A stretch of 64,000 nucleotides of DNA from Hermatobates lingyangjiaoensis (Eukaryota; Arthropoda; Insecta; Hemiptera; Hermatobatidae). A program made the translations under genes and the position numbers. The notes under the pieces are model-generated. The model saw only the letters and a program-made list of their open reading frames with translations. It did no database searches and was not told the origin of the DNA. Of this stretch, positions 22,041 to 34,909 are shown piece after piece. The stretch lies in contig JAPFBL010000006.1 in assembly GCA_026182355.1 (NCBI GenBank), positions 7,158,501 to 7,222,500 on the forward strand. The letters run 5' to 3'. Numbering within the stretch: position 1 is the first letter of the stretch; the number at the start of each line of letters is the position of its first letter.

Positions 22041-25000
22041 CGTATCACTACAAATGTTTTCTATTTTCTAGTTCAACTTTTTCAACAAACCATTTTGTTA
22101 ATTAAATTATTCATTAAATTTTATTAATTAAAAAAAGGTAACTTGACGAGTTCATAATTAAATCAATCTTCTCCTAGTTCATTCATGTCACGTATCCCTG
22201 TTGCTAGAACGGTTATCTGCAGTTTGATTGTGGCCCCTTTTTTTTTGGTTTAATTTTAAAATTAGTCTCAGTCATACTCAAATTGGACTGATACAGTTTG
22301 AACGGGCTAAACAAATTTTTGGGCCCAAGATATTATGTGAAAATGTAAAACTTTATTCTATTGTTTTTTACTATTCAGGCATTGTCATTTCGATCGTTGT
22401 ATTATTAATTACGTGTAATGACGAGGTTTATGGTTATTCTTGTTAGGCTGCTCAATTACAGTTATTGTTCCAATACAACTGCTTTTCACAACATTTTAAT
22501 TCCATTGGACCTAATTCATAATGTATATAAAACTAAAAGAAGTATGTTTCCCTTTGCCGTTTTATTACTTTTTTAATGAATATGTAAGCACATTTGTTAA
22601 CAGTTCAGGAACTGATTCATTTTTCGTTTTAATTATAATAGGAAGTTGGGCAGAATGTATGGAGACCTTTAGGGGAGTGTGAATGATATACTGTGGGGAA
22701 GGCATTTTGATAAGGGTGTTCGCATGAGAAGAGAAAGCTTGTAATTTTGTAAGGGTCTGTTTGTGAAAAGACAAGGGTTGCAGTGGCTCTGATGCCCCGA
22801 GACGTCTCTCTGATATATGATGAACAACCCTCGGGCCTCGCCCAAGCTTTAATCTTCACCTGTTGTTTGTGTTTTCTCTTCACCCACCAAAACATGTCCT
22901 AGAAAACTAAATAACTTCAATTCTTAGGGGCATTACAACACAAAGTTTTTTTTTCAATAAAATTGTTTACCTTTTTGGTTATTTAACAAAATAACCTAAA
23001 TATTTTAAGTTAAACATTTTTTTAAAAGGACTATTTTTTTATTTATCTTACAAGATAAATATATCTCTACAACCAAATAATGATCAAACTTCATTCTTAT
23101 TCTTAAACTCTTTTTCGAATAATCATAATTTAATTTTTTTCGTATTTTTAAACATGTATTAGAATTTCCACTTCTATTATCCGCACAGTATTCCCTTGGA
23201 TATATTTTTTTTTATTTACTGATTGTATTATTTATTGGAAACACTTTACGTTTTATTAAACAAAAATTTAACCCCTTCTCAACCCGTTTGGCTTGATTCT
23301 AAAACTAACTGTATTATCAGTTAATTTGACACATAGTTACAAGATATTCTAAAGTTGAGTTTCGTGATTTTCAGGTCATATCGCCTCTTTCACTGGTCCA
23401 AATCTGCATATTGTTATCATAACATACTAATTCCATGTAGACGTCTTAAACTCTATTCGAATATTCTACGGTTGCCCAAAACTTGTACACGTCATGCTGC
23501 TAAAGGGCATATTTTATTTTAATATAAACTTCATAATAATTTATGAAACCAGCTTCATGCTCACAATCTTTTAGATTCAATTTTGACCTATAATTCATAT
23601 AGAAGCCAACATATTTTAAATATTTGTGGAGAACTAACCTTTAGTGTTAGAAAAGTTAATATTTTTTTAGTTAATTCTACTGTGAAAAACTCGAAAAAAT
23701 GGAAGAAAAGAAGGAAATGAAATGTAGGTATAATATTAAGTGGTTAATATTAATGTTAAGTGGTATAATATTCTACTAAAGGTCAGTTCATTAGGGACAT
23801 TTTATATATTTATAAGACTATAGCTAACCTGACAGAGGTTCACAAGAACAAGAGAGATTATTGCGGGAAAAATACAGGAAAGACTGACAGGAACTTCATT
23901 CTATGCCTTGACGCCTGAAGAAGTGGAATCAAGAAGTACCTGTTATATAGCCAGGCACTAGCGAGGTTACAAAATACTGGCCTGTTAGCGTTAACATGTT
24001 AGCTACAAGCGACGTCGTGAAAAATTGAAAACTGCACGAGGAATAACATTTAATAAAGACTATTGAGAGGCGTGGGGGCACTGGGTGTTTGGGACTAGAG
24101 CAGGGCGATAGCTCTCACGACATGGTGTATCACGTGGGCTGTAGGGACACTCAGATTCAAACGAGTAAAATCGGACATCAGTATGGCATTGAGAAGTGAA
24201 AAGATAAGAGAGGTATTAAACGATCAAGAAAAGGAACATAAGGCTGTGCAAGCCAGAGTCACAAAGGAGATTACCATAAGGAGTACTGAGTAAAACAAGC
24301 TCTCACTTGTCAGCCCCGTAGACGAGGCTATCCTCTAATAATGATTCTAAATTTAATAAACCAACTAGTATTTATAGTATTTGGTCTGTTCAATTTAATG
24401 AATAACGACTGGATAATATTTCATAACAATCATCATTCCATACGTGATCATTGCAGCTACAGTCTAATTTATATATTGATTTTCATTACTTCTATGCAAT
24501 TATAAGACACTACTTTGTTCAACTCTAATAACGGAGTATTGATGCTGTTTGGCATGCAATTTTAATGATACACCAGTCTGACCTGTCTATATTTTGTGGC
24601 AATATTTACACGGAATTTTATAAATACCACAATGTTCCAGATGTCGAGGGCAGTTTTAACTCAAAAAGGAGTTAATTTTTAATAAAAGTAAAGACAAGAA
24701 AAGGAAATCAAGTTAGACATGACAGTGAACAAATGAAAAACATCAGTTGATTGTAAACATCCTAGAAAAGACTATTTCTCTCGATATCACAGAGTGCAAT
24801 TTAAACAAACCCGCACCATTTGTTAATATTTGATCCGTTTAATTTAATTTTAATCAAGACTCCATAATAATTTCTAAGAATATTAATTTCTATTTTCATA
24901 GTGAAAATATATCACTATATATATGCATCTTCAATAAGACATTATATTGATTCTCGTAATACTTTGAACTATTTATGCTATTTACACGTAATTTCACAAC

Positions 25001-25100
25001 ATTCAAGTGTAACGTAGACGCAATTGATGACATTAGAGGATGTTATTTTCAACAAGAGTTTTTATTTTTAATTGATTTTATTTAGATCAGAATTAGACAA
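22041..25100. other. AT-rich DNA, nothing firmly recognised
   Basis: The frames at 22228-22446 (plus) and 22565-22895 (minus) lack family features. The patch at 23830-24340 is less AT-rich, but I could identify no element or exon in it. Confidence 0.4.
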
Positions 25101-25101
25101 A

Positions 25102-25124
25102 ACACACACACACACACACACACA
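25102..25124. repeat. (CA)n microsatellite
   Basis: About 23 bp of CA close to the left end of the mariner. Confidence 0.95.
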
Positions 25125-25168
25125 AAGTAGTATTTCGTTCTGTTTTGAGTGCTGTTAATTTTTAAGCA

Positions 25169-26068
25169 TACGTGGTGTGTAAATAAAGTAGTGAGACTGA
25201 TTTTTTTTAAATTTTCTATTCAAATATAATTACAATGTGATATTGTCACCTTCAAAATAGTTCCCTTCGGAAGCCACACAGCGCTGGAGACGGTCCTTCC
25301 AATCATTGTAGCATTGCTGGAACTCGGATTCTGGAATGGCCTTCAGCTGGTCGGTTACAGCAGTTTGTATGTTTTGTAGTGTCCCGAAATGAGTTCCCTT
25401 GAGGTGATTTTTCAATCTCGGGAAGAGGAAAAAGTGATAAAGACTCAAGTCTGGTGAATAAGGAGGCTGAGGAGCAACAGGAATGTTTTTACTGGCCAAA
25501 AACTCGTTTTCTTTTCGGAATTTTCGGAACCATTTTCGCACAAATTTTTCTCATCTCCAATTCATTGGTCAAAATGTGATGAACGGAGGTGTGATTCAAA
25601 TTCAACTGTTCCCCGATCATTCTGACTGTCAAGCGTCGATCTGAACGCACAAGGTTCCGTACTCTGTTGACATTTTCATCGGTGTTTGCACTTGAAGGCC
25701 TTCCGCTTAGTGGTTCATCTTCAATCGACTCTCTTCCTTCTGAAAATTCCTTAAACCACCGAAAAACCTGTGCCCTTGATAAAACACGTTCTCCATAGGC
25801 CGGTTTCGGTTGCATTATGTCCAAGTCTGAAGCAAAATTTGATTGCACACAGCTGCTCAACTTTGAGGTCACTCATTTTTAAAACGCTCTAGAAAAAACC
25901 ATTTCACGAAAACCAACGCTACGGACAAACAAATGACTGTGGCGAGTTCAGATTCATACTGGAGGAGCATCACACGTGCACCTGACGCTACTCAAGGCCA
26001 CGCGTCTCCAGCGTTGCCAGATCGAAAGCGACGTTGCCAGTCTCACTACTTTATTTATACACCACGTA
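25169..26068 (-). mobile_element. mariner transposon, internally deleted, with TIRs and TA duplication
   Basis: The ends 25171-25199 (cgtggtgtgtaaataaagta and onward) and 26038-26066 are reverse complements with one mismatch, and both are flanked by TA, the target duplicated by Tc1/mariner elements. The length is about 0.9 kb against the usual 1.3 kb for mariner, matching the loss of the middle of the transposase gene. The TIRs are intact, so the copy may still be mobilisable by a full-length relative. Confidence 0.88.
25230..25872 (-). pseudogene. mariner transposase, central catalytic region deleted
   Basis: The N-terminal part (frame 25872-25489) carries the paired helix-turn-helix DNA-binding domain: YGERVLSRAQVFRWFKEF, then EGRES-IEDEPLSGRPS linker, ENVNRVRNLVRSDRRLT, and NLNHTSVHHILT, EMRKICAKMVPK. 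The C-terminal part lies in another frame (25541-25230): FLASKNIPVAPQPPYSPDLS with the third catalytic Asp in SPDLS, then YHFFLFPRLK, and the tail NDWKDRLQRCVASEGNYFEG. Full mariner transposases are about 345 residues. Here roughly 135 residues with the first two Asp residues are missing and the junction is out of frame, so no active enzyme can be made. A transcript could at most yield a DNA-binding N-terminal peptide. Confidence 0.92.
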
Positions 26069-26069
26069 C

Positions 26070-27380
26070 ACATCATATATTGCACACTTCATCAACTAAT
26101 ATGTCCACTTTATTATTGTTGTAAATTCTTCAACTCTAACAGGTGCAGAGTCACGTGTTTTCTTTTTGGACTTTTCCTGCATTTTATGTTTAGTTCCATA
26201 ATGGATTTAGCACAACTAAAATGAAATACATTTAGTCTCCTAAAGAAATAATTTATGACATCGACAAAGCTCTGTTAGAAAACTTTGTTCACAGGCCATT
26301 GATTATAATTTAAATTGTATAAATTAAATGATTAATTAAATTTTTGGCTATGAACATATCCTAGATGACATATATTTTACCGTCAACATAAGTATAATTA
26401 TTATGTCTTTAACTGTCTATATAGTTAATTTACTTATATTTATAATATAAAACTATTAATTTTTGATATTCAGCATAAAATTCTGAAGATAAAAGAGTAT
26501 GTTTTAAGTATTTGATGCGAACCAGAGAGACGTCTTTGAAATAATAATTTTAAAATGCAGGGTTTTCCACTTGCATGCATGATAAGAAGTGACTTTCGCG
26601 TCACACTTAAATGACAGCAGAATCGCTGATTAGGCGAGGGTAAGTAATATTTTAGCATGAAGCTTTACATTTTAGCAACAAAGCCCCATGTGTCAAGCTA
26701 AGTCAATTGATTTTTAGGGTTTTTTATTCCACAATCCTGTTATCCGCTCAATTAAAAACGGATTGGAAAAGTGTGCTTAATTTGAGAGAAGTTAAAAATA
26801 ATGTCACTGTAAAAAAAAGGATTTATAGCAAAATAAAATAAATAGTTGTCGCAAGATTACAATTATGAAATATCTTTAAATCCAGTTGTAAAGTTTCTAA
26901 TAAAAAAAATGACTTTAACCTCATTTAATGATAAAAAATTAAATCTACATTATTAGCGTTATTTTAAATTTTAGTTTTAATAACAAATATATTATAAATG
27001 TTAGAATAATAAAAAAAAGCGAAATTTTTAAAACAAGTAAAATGCATAAGAGCAATTAGAACTTGGTTTGCAGCAGGCATTTCGATTTACCCACTGCCAT
27101 TAATTACATACAAAACTAAAGGTAAGAATAACGTGAAATATATAAAAATACAGTTAGTTACCTACACTCGTTACAACACAAGATATGCCATCAACAACGT
27201 CTTTCAATAAGAAGGCAGTACAGTTGAGCAGACCATATGAGTGCCACGTTTCTTACATTAAATACGAGTACCTATAAAGTGGTGAAATTAAATAGAAAGA
27301 CAACGTTTTTCTTTTTTTTTCCTTGTTCAAACGGATCCCCTAGCGAGTGATAACGTCAGTCATTTACCGGCTTTTTGTTT
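26070..27380. other. AT-rich DNA, nothing recognised
   Basis: No gene, RNA or recurrent element recognised. The minus frame 26470-26658 has no features. Confidence 0.4.
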
Positions 27381-27384
27381 GATC

Positions 27385-27645
27385 GGAGATTCTACAGATT
27401 TTACATTGGGAGTCCTAAATTTTGCCTAATTCAAGTGCATTTAGAGCAGGGATGTTTAACAAGAACTGGACATCGTACCTGAAATCGTACAAGCTTGGGC
27501 CCGACATCTTAACGTCCTCTATGAGGGACGACGTACTCAGATTTATTCACCTCCCGCATGAATAAATCGTGGGCCAGGTGGGGATCTGACCCAGGACTAC
27601 CAGTCCAGAGGCAAGTACGTTAAACACTGAGTTAACCTGGCCCCC
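27385..27645 (-). mobile_element. tRNA-derived SINE, copy A
   Basis: On the minus strand the first 71 bases (27642-27572) look like a tRNA: ends GGCCAGG and CCTGGCC pair over 7 bp, an A-box-like AACTCAGTG and a B-box-like GGGTCAGATCC sit at the expected places. The T stem has lost a base and the D stem is degenerate, so it is not a working tRNA. The unrelated body that follows (ctcatagaggacgttaagat and onward to tgtagaatctcc) recurs at 42.2-42.4 kb and, more diverged, at 34.6-34.9 kb. A tRNA-like head on a dispersed body defines a SINE. It would depend on LINE enzymes. Confidence 0.65.
27572..27642 (-). pseudogene. tRNA-like head of SINE copy A
   Basis: Seventy-one bases, perfect 7-bp acceptor stem, an anticodon-arm-like TTGCC/GGTAG pairing with an 8-base loop (so no reliable anticodon), and a shortened T arm TGGG/CCCA. 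Best read as a SINE pol III promoter rather than a tRNA gene. Confidence 0.5.
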
Positions 27646-27989
27646 TTAGAAAGACAGTTACTCTGACACTGTATGCAGTATCTCCTTTACATATCTAGAT
27701 CATGAACTAGTTTCACGTATTTCTCGTTACCCTTTGGAGAGCGGCTGCGGTTTGATATCTCGTTTGGTGTCACTTTGGAAGCAGCTGAGACATGTCAAGT
27801 ATAGACTAGTCTGCAAACCTAAAGCACGTCATCGTCAATAAAACCCTAGTCGGTCAGTTGATTATCCTCCAAGGAAGACATGGATACGGCATACAAGCCT
27901 TTTAATTTCAACACAACTACCTTTAACCAAATTACCATTCCAACCGACTTTTTTAAAGCAAGCAAATTATGATAATCGTAAACGAAATT

Positions 27990-28420
27990 AAAAATAACTA
28001 ACAATACCTACTTCCTGTATGAAGTATAAAGGACTTAAAATGCCTGTATATTTTCAAAATAAAATGCCGGTCAAGCTAGTGAAATACAGCTTAAATTCCA
28101 TACATGAAATACAGCGTGAAGTCCATAATTTCGCTTTTACATTGAATTTCTAATCCATGGATTGACGTTTTAGCAAATGCCAAACGCTTTAGTTAGACAT
28201 AAACAAATCTATTGACAAAGTTTCAACTTGCTATAACCTATGCTAGCAGGGTTTACTAGTGACAAAATTTTGCGGACAAATAAATAAACAAACAGACAGA
28301 AATTTGTCTAAGGGTGGATTCGGTTTCTCTAATGTACAAGACGTAGAGATAGATAACTTGAAATGAGTCAATTCAAAGCAATGTACAGACAAAACCTTTT
28401 TCTTATTGATATAGATTTTA
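27990..28420 (-). mobile_element. old Helitron 5' fragment
   Basis: Matches the 5' part of the Helitrons at 6930-8280 and 58160-59593 in minus orientation, with many substitutions: ctaacaatacctactt at the inner side, ttttgcggacaaa, aagggtggattcggtttctc, and agcaatgtacagacaaaa at the outer end. The 3' half and CTAG end are missing. It is clearly older than the other copies. Confidence 0.75.
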
Positions 28421-31400
28421 CTAACAGTTTAAACAATAAATAGAAATAATTAATTACCTTTTCATATACTTCAGAAACAAATAATGATGGGACCTCTTGA
28501 TTTTTTAAGAGACATTTCAAACTCAAACTAGATGTTTTGTCACTAAACATGAAAAGTAATTCTTGCAGGAAAATATGGCACCTGGGTATAGATAAATAAC
28601 ATGTTGAAGCTACGGCTTCTCTTTACCTACCATTCGTATGATATTAGATTATTGACACTACCAATGTTCTGTAAATATTATTTATGTTTTCTGATAGAAA
28701 GCTTAGTGATTATATTATCATTACGTTATGAGTAAATATTCATATGTTTATGAGATAAACATATTCAAATAGAGTTATGCATTAATATTGACATGACGTT
28801 CTTCGCTAATGAGTATTATGTTGAATCCAACTAATCAAACTAGTAAATATCACATTTCATAAATTATAATATATCCATTCATTTTCTCATTATTAATTAT
28901 AAGCGATTAAAATAATAGAAGCACAAGGGTAATTAGCGGACTGTGAAACAGTCCCAGGAGAACTATTCCTCTAGATTCCGTGGAACAAGCAGCCAGTTAT
29001 ATATGGCGAGCAGTAAGTCATTTCAGACTTTAAATTTTCTTATGAACTTTTGCTTTTCTCTCAAATTACATTAAATGGTGGTTAAAAAGTTTAATAACCT
29101 TTCTGGCTGAAATCCGGAACTAAAGTATTAAGGAAGTTAGAACAAAAAAAAATAAAAGGTCCATTTGTACATGATGACACAAAAGCCGTTTATCTCAATT
29201 AAAACTGGAACCAATTTCATGTTAGGGCGTTTAAGTGTCATCTCAATGTACTGTTTCCTGTTAAATTTCTTTTTAATGGGAGTTAGGGGTCTTAATAAAT
29301 TTACTTTGTTCTACCAACAGAAGAATTTAAAAAGGGTTCAGACAAAATAGAAGTTACTTTGGATATGTTTTACTTAGATTTTTGTTACTGTTGACTCTCC
29401 TAGCAATGAAATAATAGAATTCTTTAGTTACTGAAGAAAAATGTAAGTTTATAAATTATTATAATTTGGTATGATTAAGTCAGCAAAAATCATGTCGTAA
29501 TTTCATCTTCTTTGTGATAAATATACATCTACTAATTAATTGCTTACATCAAATAAATGATAATATTATTATTTCAATTATGGTTAAACCTCAGCGTAAA
29601 AAAAAAACAAAAAATTAAGAAAAGTTACTAAGAACAAATGCATTATATTTGAAATTTTGAAATTAATTTTTTTTAATTTTAAAGAAAATGGTTGTAAAAG
29701 GTTTTGACAAAACCGATTTATCAATCATTCCACACATTGTGTGTTTGTATGCGTATGTGGGTAAGACAGAGAGAGTGAGAGAGAGATACAGAATAGAGAC
29801 TGTGTTCTTAAGATACATTTATAATGTGAATCGGAACTGTACAAAATTTCAAAAATGTATATTTCAAACAAAAGAAATACTGTGCCAATACATTGAAGAA
29901 AACAATATTTTCTTGAAATTATTTTGAAATATTGTTTAAAATAGTTCTACACTGAGGTAATAATAGTAGTCTTATTGACGCACAAATTTAAACACGGGAA
30001 TAAATGAATCTCCTGATGTTAAAAGAAACATGTAAACAACAATTAAAACAGTTTTAGAATTACATGAGAGTCAATGCAAAAAATTTAATAAAATATTAAC
30101 AAACATCATTAGTGCATAAGAAGCGAAAGTAACGCATACATTATTAAGTCTAGGGTAGTATGAACGGAGAATTCCCAGGAATGTGTTCTGAGATACTTGA
30201 ACTGTGGAAGGTTTTTTGAAAAGCGCGACTAAGAGGAGTGCTTAGTAATTGGGGTTGAAAGAGTGGGTAAGGCACAATAAAGAGCTTCCTACCGTGAAGT
30301 AGTAAGGGGTGGTAATTTGAATGAACTCTATTGCTGCACGGCCAGAAGGTGCTAGAGTGTGGAGGATTTTCTAGGAAAATCGTCATCAAGTCATGAGGAA
30401 GAAGAAGTCGTAATAGAAGTCCAAGCAGTCCTGGATAACAGACTTATAAAAAAACAACTTAATCTGAATATTATTTATTTTTTTAATTGCAGCATCGAAT
30501 CCATAAAACCGTATATGGGTATTTACCATCGATTCATTGGGATAAAACAAACTTCAGTTTTCCAATCCTTCTATCAAAGAAAAACAATCGAACAAAAGAG
30601 GTAGCAATGTCATCAAAAATAAAACCACAGCTTTCTAGAAGTTTCATTAATGTTAAACTAACAAACATTTGCTTCTCAGAAAGTCTTCACATTTCAGAAA
30701 GTTCTCACAATGATGAATTATTAACCTAAGAACTCTTTCAAAAAGAAGTGATAATTAATGACAGTGAAGAAATTTAACTTTATGATAATGGGACTAAGGG
30801 TCTGGTATAAATTACATTGAGATATATCTGAAGCAAACTTTAAAATATCGATCTAAACTTCCCAATTGTTCCCTTCAAATTACAATTGCCATTCAAAATA
30901 TATACTCACAAAAGGATAAATAAAAAATACGGAGCGAACTGCACTCAAATTTACTATAGCAAATATAATATTAAACCCGTTGCCAATCAGTATAGTTTTG
31001 TTTTTATTGTATCATGAAAATCTTCTAAATGTAATATCAAACTCTCTGGTAAGATATTATAATTTTCATAATAACATCATTTATCTTGTTTTAATAACAT
31101 CAGTTGTTTTAATGTGATGTTTGCAACCGTGTCATTAAAACGTGCGAAGAACACGCTAAACCTGTAATTCAGAAAAGGAGCGCTTGGATGAGTATAGAAT
31201 TAAACACAAAACCGCGATGACGGAGTTATAATTACTGTCTCATGAAAACTTGTGCAATTTTTTTCTGAACCCATTCCTTAATTAACTTCACATTTGAGAG
31301 AAGCGGTGCACACATCGAAATGGACAAGAGAAAACTTTTCTGTTTTTGAAATAATGACATAATTATCTCCAAACACATAAGAAAACTTAGTTGCAGATGT

Positions 31401-32280
31401 CAAATTCATTTCTTTAAAATAGTATCACTATTTTAAACAAAAAATATTAAATTAAATTAAACGAAAAATATATATCCAAAGATAACTGAGAGATATTAGA
31501 TCTCGTGCTAGTTGCTCATTATCCATATCTGACATACTTACATATTAATATGAAATCACAATTCTTGATTTTATGACCCACATTAATTCATCACACATCA
31601 CAGAAATTATGGACATAACCTCCAGTATATGAAAAATACGAAACTTTACCTATCTGGTAATTAAAACAATCAGTAGATCCATTGAGATCGTACCCCGTAT
31701 CACCACCAATAATTTAAAATTGTAATATAAATGACATATAATATTTTAACTACATTAAATTGTTTTAATTAACAAAAATATATATATTAGACCAGAAAAA
31801 CAGAATGATAACAATTATGCTCTATAAAAAAGTAATTGGCAATCTAAATTAAAAATGAAGACTATGATATGTTATTTATCCAGCCCTGAAAATGTAGGGA
31901 AAGAATAATGATAGGCAATTTGTTTTTGTTCGAATACCCCAAGAGAGTTTGAAGGAGGGTAAAAGGATATTTATAACTCTGAAGTTGTTGTCTTCTTCAT
32001 TCTAACGAAAAGATAAGGATGAAAAGTCAGTGGGTTTAAAACATACAATAAACCATTGTATGTTTTAAGTATTAACAGTACAGTTATTTTTTTATTGAAA
32101 CTATGTCCTTACTGGGTAATGAAGTAAAATATTATCCACGGATTGAACATTCCTGAATTAAAACAGATAACGTAATATTCCAAGTTTTTTAATATATATA
32201 TAAAACACTATTTCATAAGTTTCTTCACTTATTCCTAGTTTATTTTTCTTACTTGACTTGAACCGATCACGAGTCTGACA
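28421..32280. other. AT-rich DNA, nothing recognised
   Basis: Open frames at 29165, 29688, 30359, 30487 (plus) and 30150 (minus) show no family features. No RNA gene or recurring repeat recognised. Confidence 0.4.
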
Positions 32281-32284
32281 ACAT

Positions 32285-32450
32285 GTTGAACCGTCGCTTT
32301 GCAAATTCGCTTGGTATCCCCTATCTCAACTCTCCTGATGACGGTTCAACCGAAAATTAGAGGCAGTAAGTGTGTTCATGTCTTTATTAGTGTTTATAGT
32401 TTACTGGCAAAAAACATTTGTTGCCCGTTTTTGGATCGTTTTCCTGTTGA
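32285..32450 (+). repeat. solo PLE-derived terminus, family A-related
   Basis: Contains a hammerhead-like core (32330-32363), then gcagtaagtgtgt, and ends ttttggatcgttttcc before a short TA run, the same order as other family A ends. An 11-base segment gttgaaccgtc at 32285-32295 is complementary to gacggttcaac at 32340-32350 inside the core. Confidence 0.6.
32330..32363 (+). ncRNA. hammerhead ribozyme-like motif, family A-related
   Basis: CTCTC-CTGATGA, one C, helix II GGTT/AACC, GAAA, minimal A-A/T-T step, cleavage-site A, then GAGG, which pairs with the CTC/T flank over four positions including a G-U. The core is intact except for the extra C after CUGAUGA and a one-base helix II loop (or a 3-base loop with 3 pairs). 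Confidence 0.55.
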
Positions 32451-32460
32451 CTATATATAT

Positions 32461-32654
32461 AATCAGCTCAAACGAAGAAAAGCAACACACAGAGAAAGAG
32501 ACACACTTACAAACTCAAATTTTCTCCTGAAGAGCGGATCATCCGAAAATTTGAGTTTGTAAGTGTGTCTCTTTCTTTCTGTGTTGCTTTTCTTCGTTTT
32601 TGAGCTGATTCGCCTCCAGTTTGGATCGTTTTTTTTCAAATTTTCAGTGAACTG
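32461..32654. mobile_element. short PLE-derived hairpin element, family A
   Basis: Inverted arms 32461-32524 and 32545-32610 around a 20-base spacer. The left side begins at tcagctcaaa next to a TA run and the right side continues past gagctgatt into the full end (ccagtttggatcg...aaattttcagtg) before another TA run. This one-long, one-short layout recurs at 41568 and 61608. The left arm lacks the hammerhead core, and the right arm has it. Confidence 0.7.
32524..32555 (+). ncRNA. hammerhead-like motif, family A
   Basis: CTC-CTGAAGA, GC, GGAT-C-ATCC type helix II, GAAAATTT, GAG pairing with CTC. One more base than sister copies sits between the CUGAAGA box and helix II. Confidence 0.45.
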
Positions 32655-32655
32655 T

Positions 32656-34620
32656 ATATATATATTTATATATATAAATATAATTTATGAGAGTTAATTA
32701 GTACGTCATTTCTTTTCTGCCATTTTAAAAATTTACACTAGCGTGATAATAGCGTAATAGCGTAATACACTACTCTAAAATGTATAGCTAATTCATTTAG
32801 GTTATAAATGGACTTATATCCTATATTAATATTCATTGAAAGGTGCAGTTGTTTTTAAAATAAATATCATAATTAAGATAAATTGATAGGAATGGGAAGG
32901 AGACGACTCTCTCAGGATAAAGGCAGCCTTAGCCGGAACAGTTTCGTCAGGATGGACTATTTTTATTACCTCCATTGATGCCTTATTGTGAGAATAAGAT
33001 TTATTCTGTTTGTCGTCACGAAAGAAAAGACTGCTCCTTTTAACATGTTATTCCGAATTAACACTGTTTTTTTTTTGCAGAAAGTATCATCGTTGTTATT
33101 TGTGCTTAAGGAGACGATAGGACATGTATTAGCATTCACAGTATACTGATTTGAGAACACTGCTCCTCAAGTCACAGTTATACAGAGCTTAGTACACAAC
33201 GCTTACAGCGTAGTACATTGTACTGTAGTACTCTACTACTGTAGTACTGTAGTACTCTACTACAGGACAGGGCTGTCCGGAGGTCAACTCGCTACTTCTT
33301 CCTTTGCTGAAAAGCGGCAAGAGGAAGAAGAAAATAATTCATCATGCAGCATTATTTCATTTAGTTTACTATGTGATTTAATGTTATTTATATACAGCGC
33401 GAATGGTTATGGTATAAGTAACTTACACAAGCCTTAGACACACATTATTCCATATAGAACGCCTTTACGAACAGATTCAGCCAACGACGGCCGTTCAGAG
33501 ATTGTGAATCTTGTTATATATAAATAAGCATTTCATACCCCTTATTGTAATACAGTTAATAAACATTAAAGGAGCTGTATAGTGTATTTGTTTCTAAGCA
33601 CTATCTATGCTGGAGCACAGTTTTCCATTATCATCAAACTTGTAAGTATCAAAGAATTATCATGCCCTAGATTCTATTGTGCAAATAGATGTCTATTAAT
33701 AATTAGCATGTTAATTATTGTTAAATTAGAGAAATCGACGTAGTTCTAAGATTTATTAGTAGTTTAAGATATTAGTTTAAAGGTTTATACAAATTACTCA
33801 ACGTCTTTGCTGTTGGGGAATAATTGATCGCGTTTTCAAAAGACCAAATGACAACTGCGGATGAACTATCAACTGCATGAACACATCTTTTGGATTATAC
33901 ACTTAGCTATTGAAAAGATACAATTACTTCATCACATTCAGTTTTTATAAACCTTTATTCAGGAACAGTATTAAAACATATCTTCAAGTAGTATCAGTTG
34001 AGAGTAAATAATTTACTAATATTACATTATTATGATTTTTACTTTCCTATAAGTGAAAACCATGAAAAACAATTGGATTTACATTCTTTGAAATTTTGAA
34101 TATGCGTACCATATTTTTTTGATTTACGATTGGGTGAATGGTAGTTCTTCATCACAGGAACAGATACCGCAATGACACATATCTACACACCTTGGAATTC
34201 GACAGATATATTGGCAGGGAAAAGAACCCTACTGTTTGTCGCCACATTCAAGTGAGAAAACGTTATTTCGTAATGAAAATTTGAAAGATAATAAAAGAAT
34301 GAAACTTTTTATTCTCTGCCCATACTTCTATCAAACTAATAATCTAGCATTTCTCATTACAGCTAAGAAAATTGAAAATAATCCATATTAAGAAATATTA
34401 ACGATCCCGTTATTATTAACATTACTATTTTTTCATTATGCTTCCTTCATGAAAAGTAATAACAACTGTTTGAAATAATAACAAAAATACACTGGCGATA
34501 AAATGAACAAGTAAACACGTCTCCATATAACCGATACCCAACTTGTATTACTTATCCTTTCATTCCTAACTATCATTACTTCACTAACTATATATTTTAT
34601 TCAGTATTGGTACTTTTTTA
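32656..34620. other. AT-rich DNA with one small tandem repeat
   Basis: Apart from the tandem repeat near 33.24 kb nothing is recognised. The minus frame 32966-33160 has no features. Confidence 0.4.
33223..33263. repeat. two-copy tandem repeat, 24-bp period
   Basis: ctgtagtactctactac occurs at 33223 and again at 33247. The unit is itself rich in self-complementary tagtacta steps. Confidence 0.8.
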
Positions 34621-34624
34621 ATGT

Positions 34625-34905
34625 AGGATTGAGGGTCCCTGTATTACCACACCTCTGACTCTGAAAATAATATTGTACATCTTTAATGAGTGTACAACGG
34701 GAGTCCTACACCTTTAACAACTACTTAGTATCGTGAAAGCTAGGGACCGACTCTTTAACGTCCTTTTCAAAAGATGACCAGCTTAGATTTGTTTCACTCC
34801 CGAATGAAAAAAAATCAAGCGCTAGAGTGAGATGTCGGCCTTATTAAATCGAACTCACATTTACCATTCCAGAGACCAGTGTGCAAATCACTGAGGTAAC
34901 TTCTC
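34625..34905 (-). mobile_element. tRNA-derived SINE, copy B (diverged)
   Basis: The minus strand starts with an A-box-like AGTTACCTCAGTGATT and a B-box-like GAGTTCGATTT, and the body shares positions with copy A (acgtcctt...gatga...agatttgttt, cgggagtcctac). Similarity is clearly lower than between copies A and C, so it may belong to a sister subfamily. Confidence 0.45.
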
Positions 34906-34909
34906 TGTG

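Noticed and set aside
23895..23930. cctgaagaagtgg as another hammerhead core
   Set aside because: No helix II partner or GAAA box follows.
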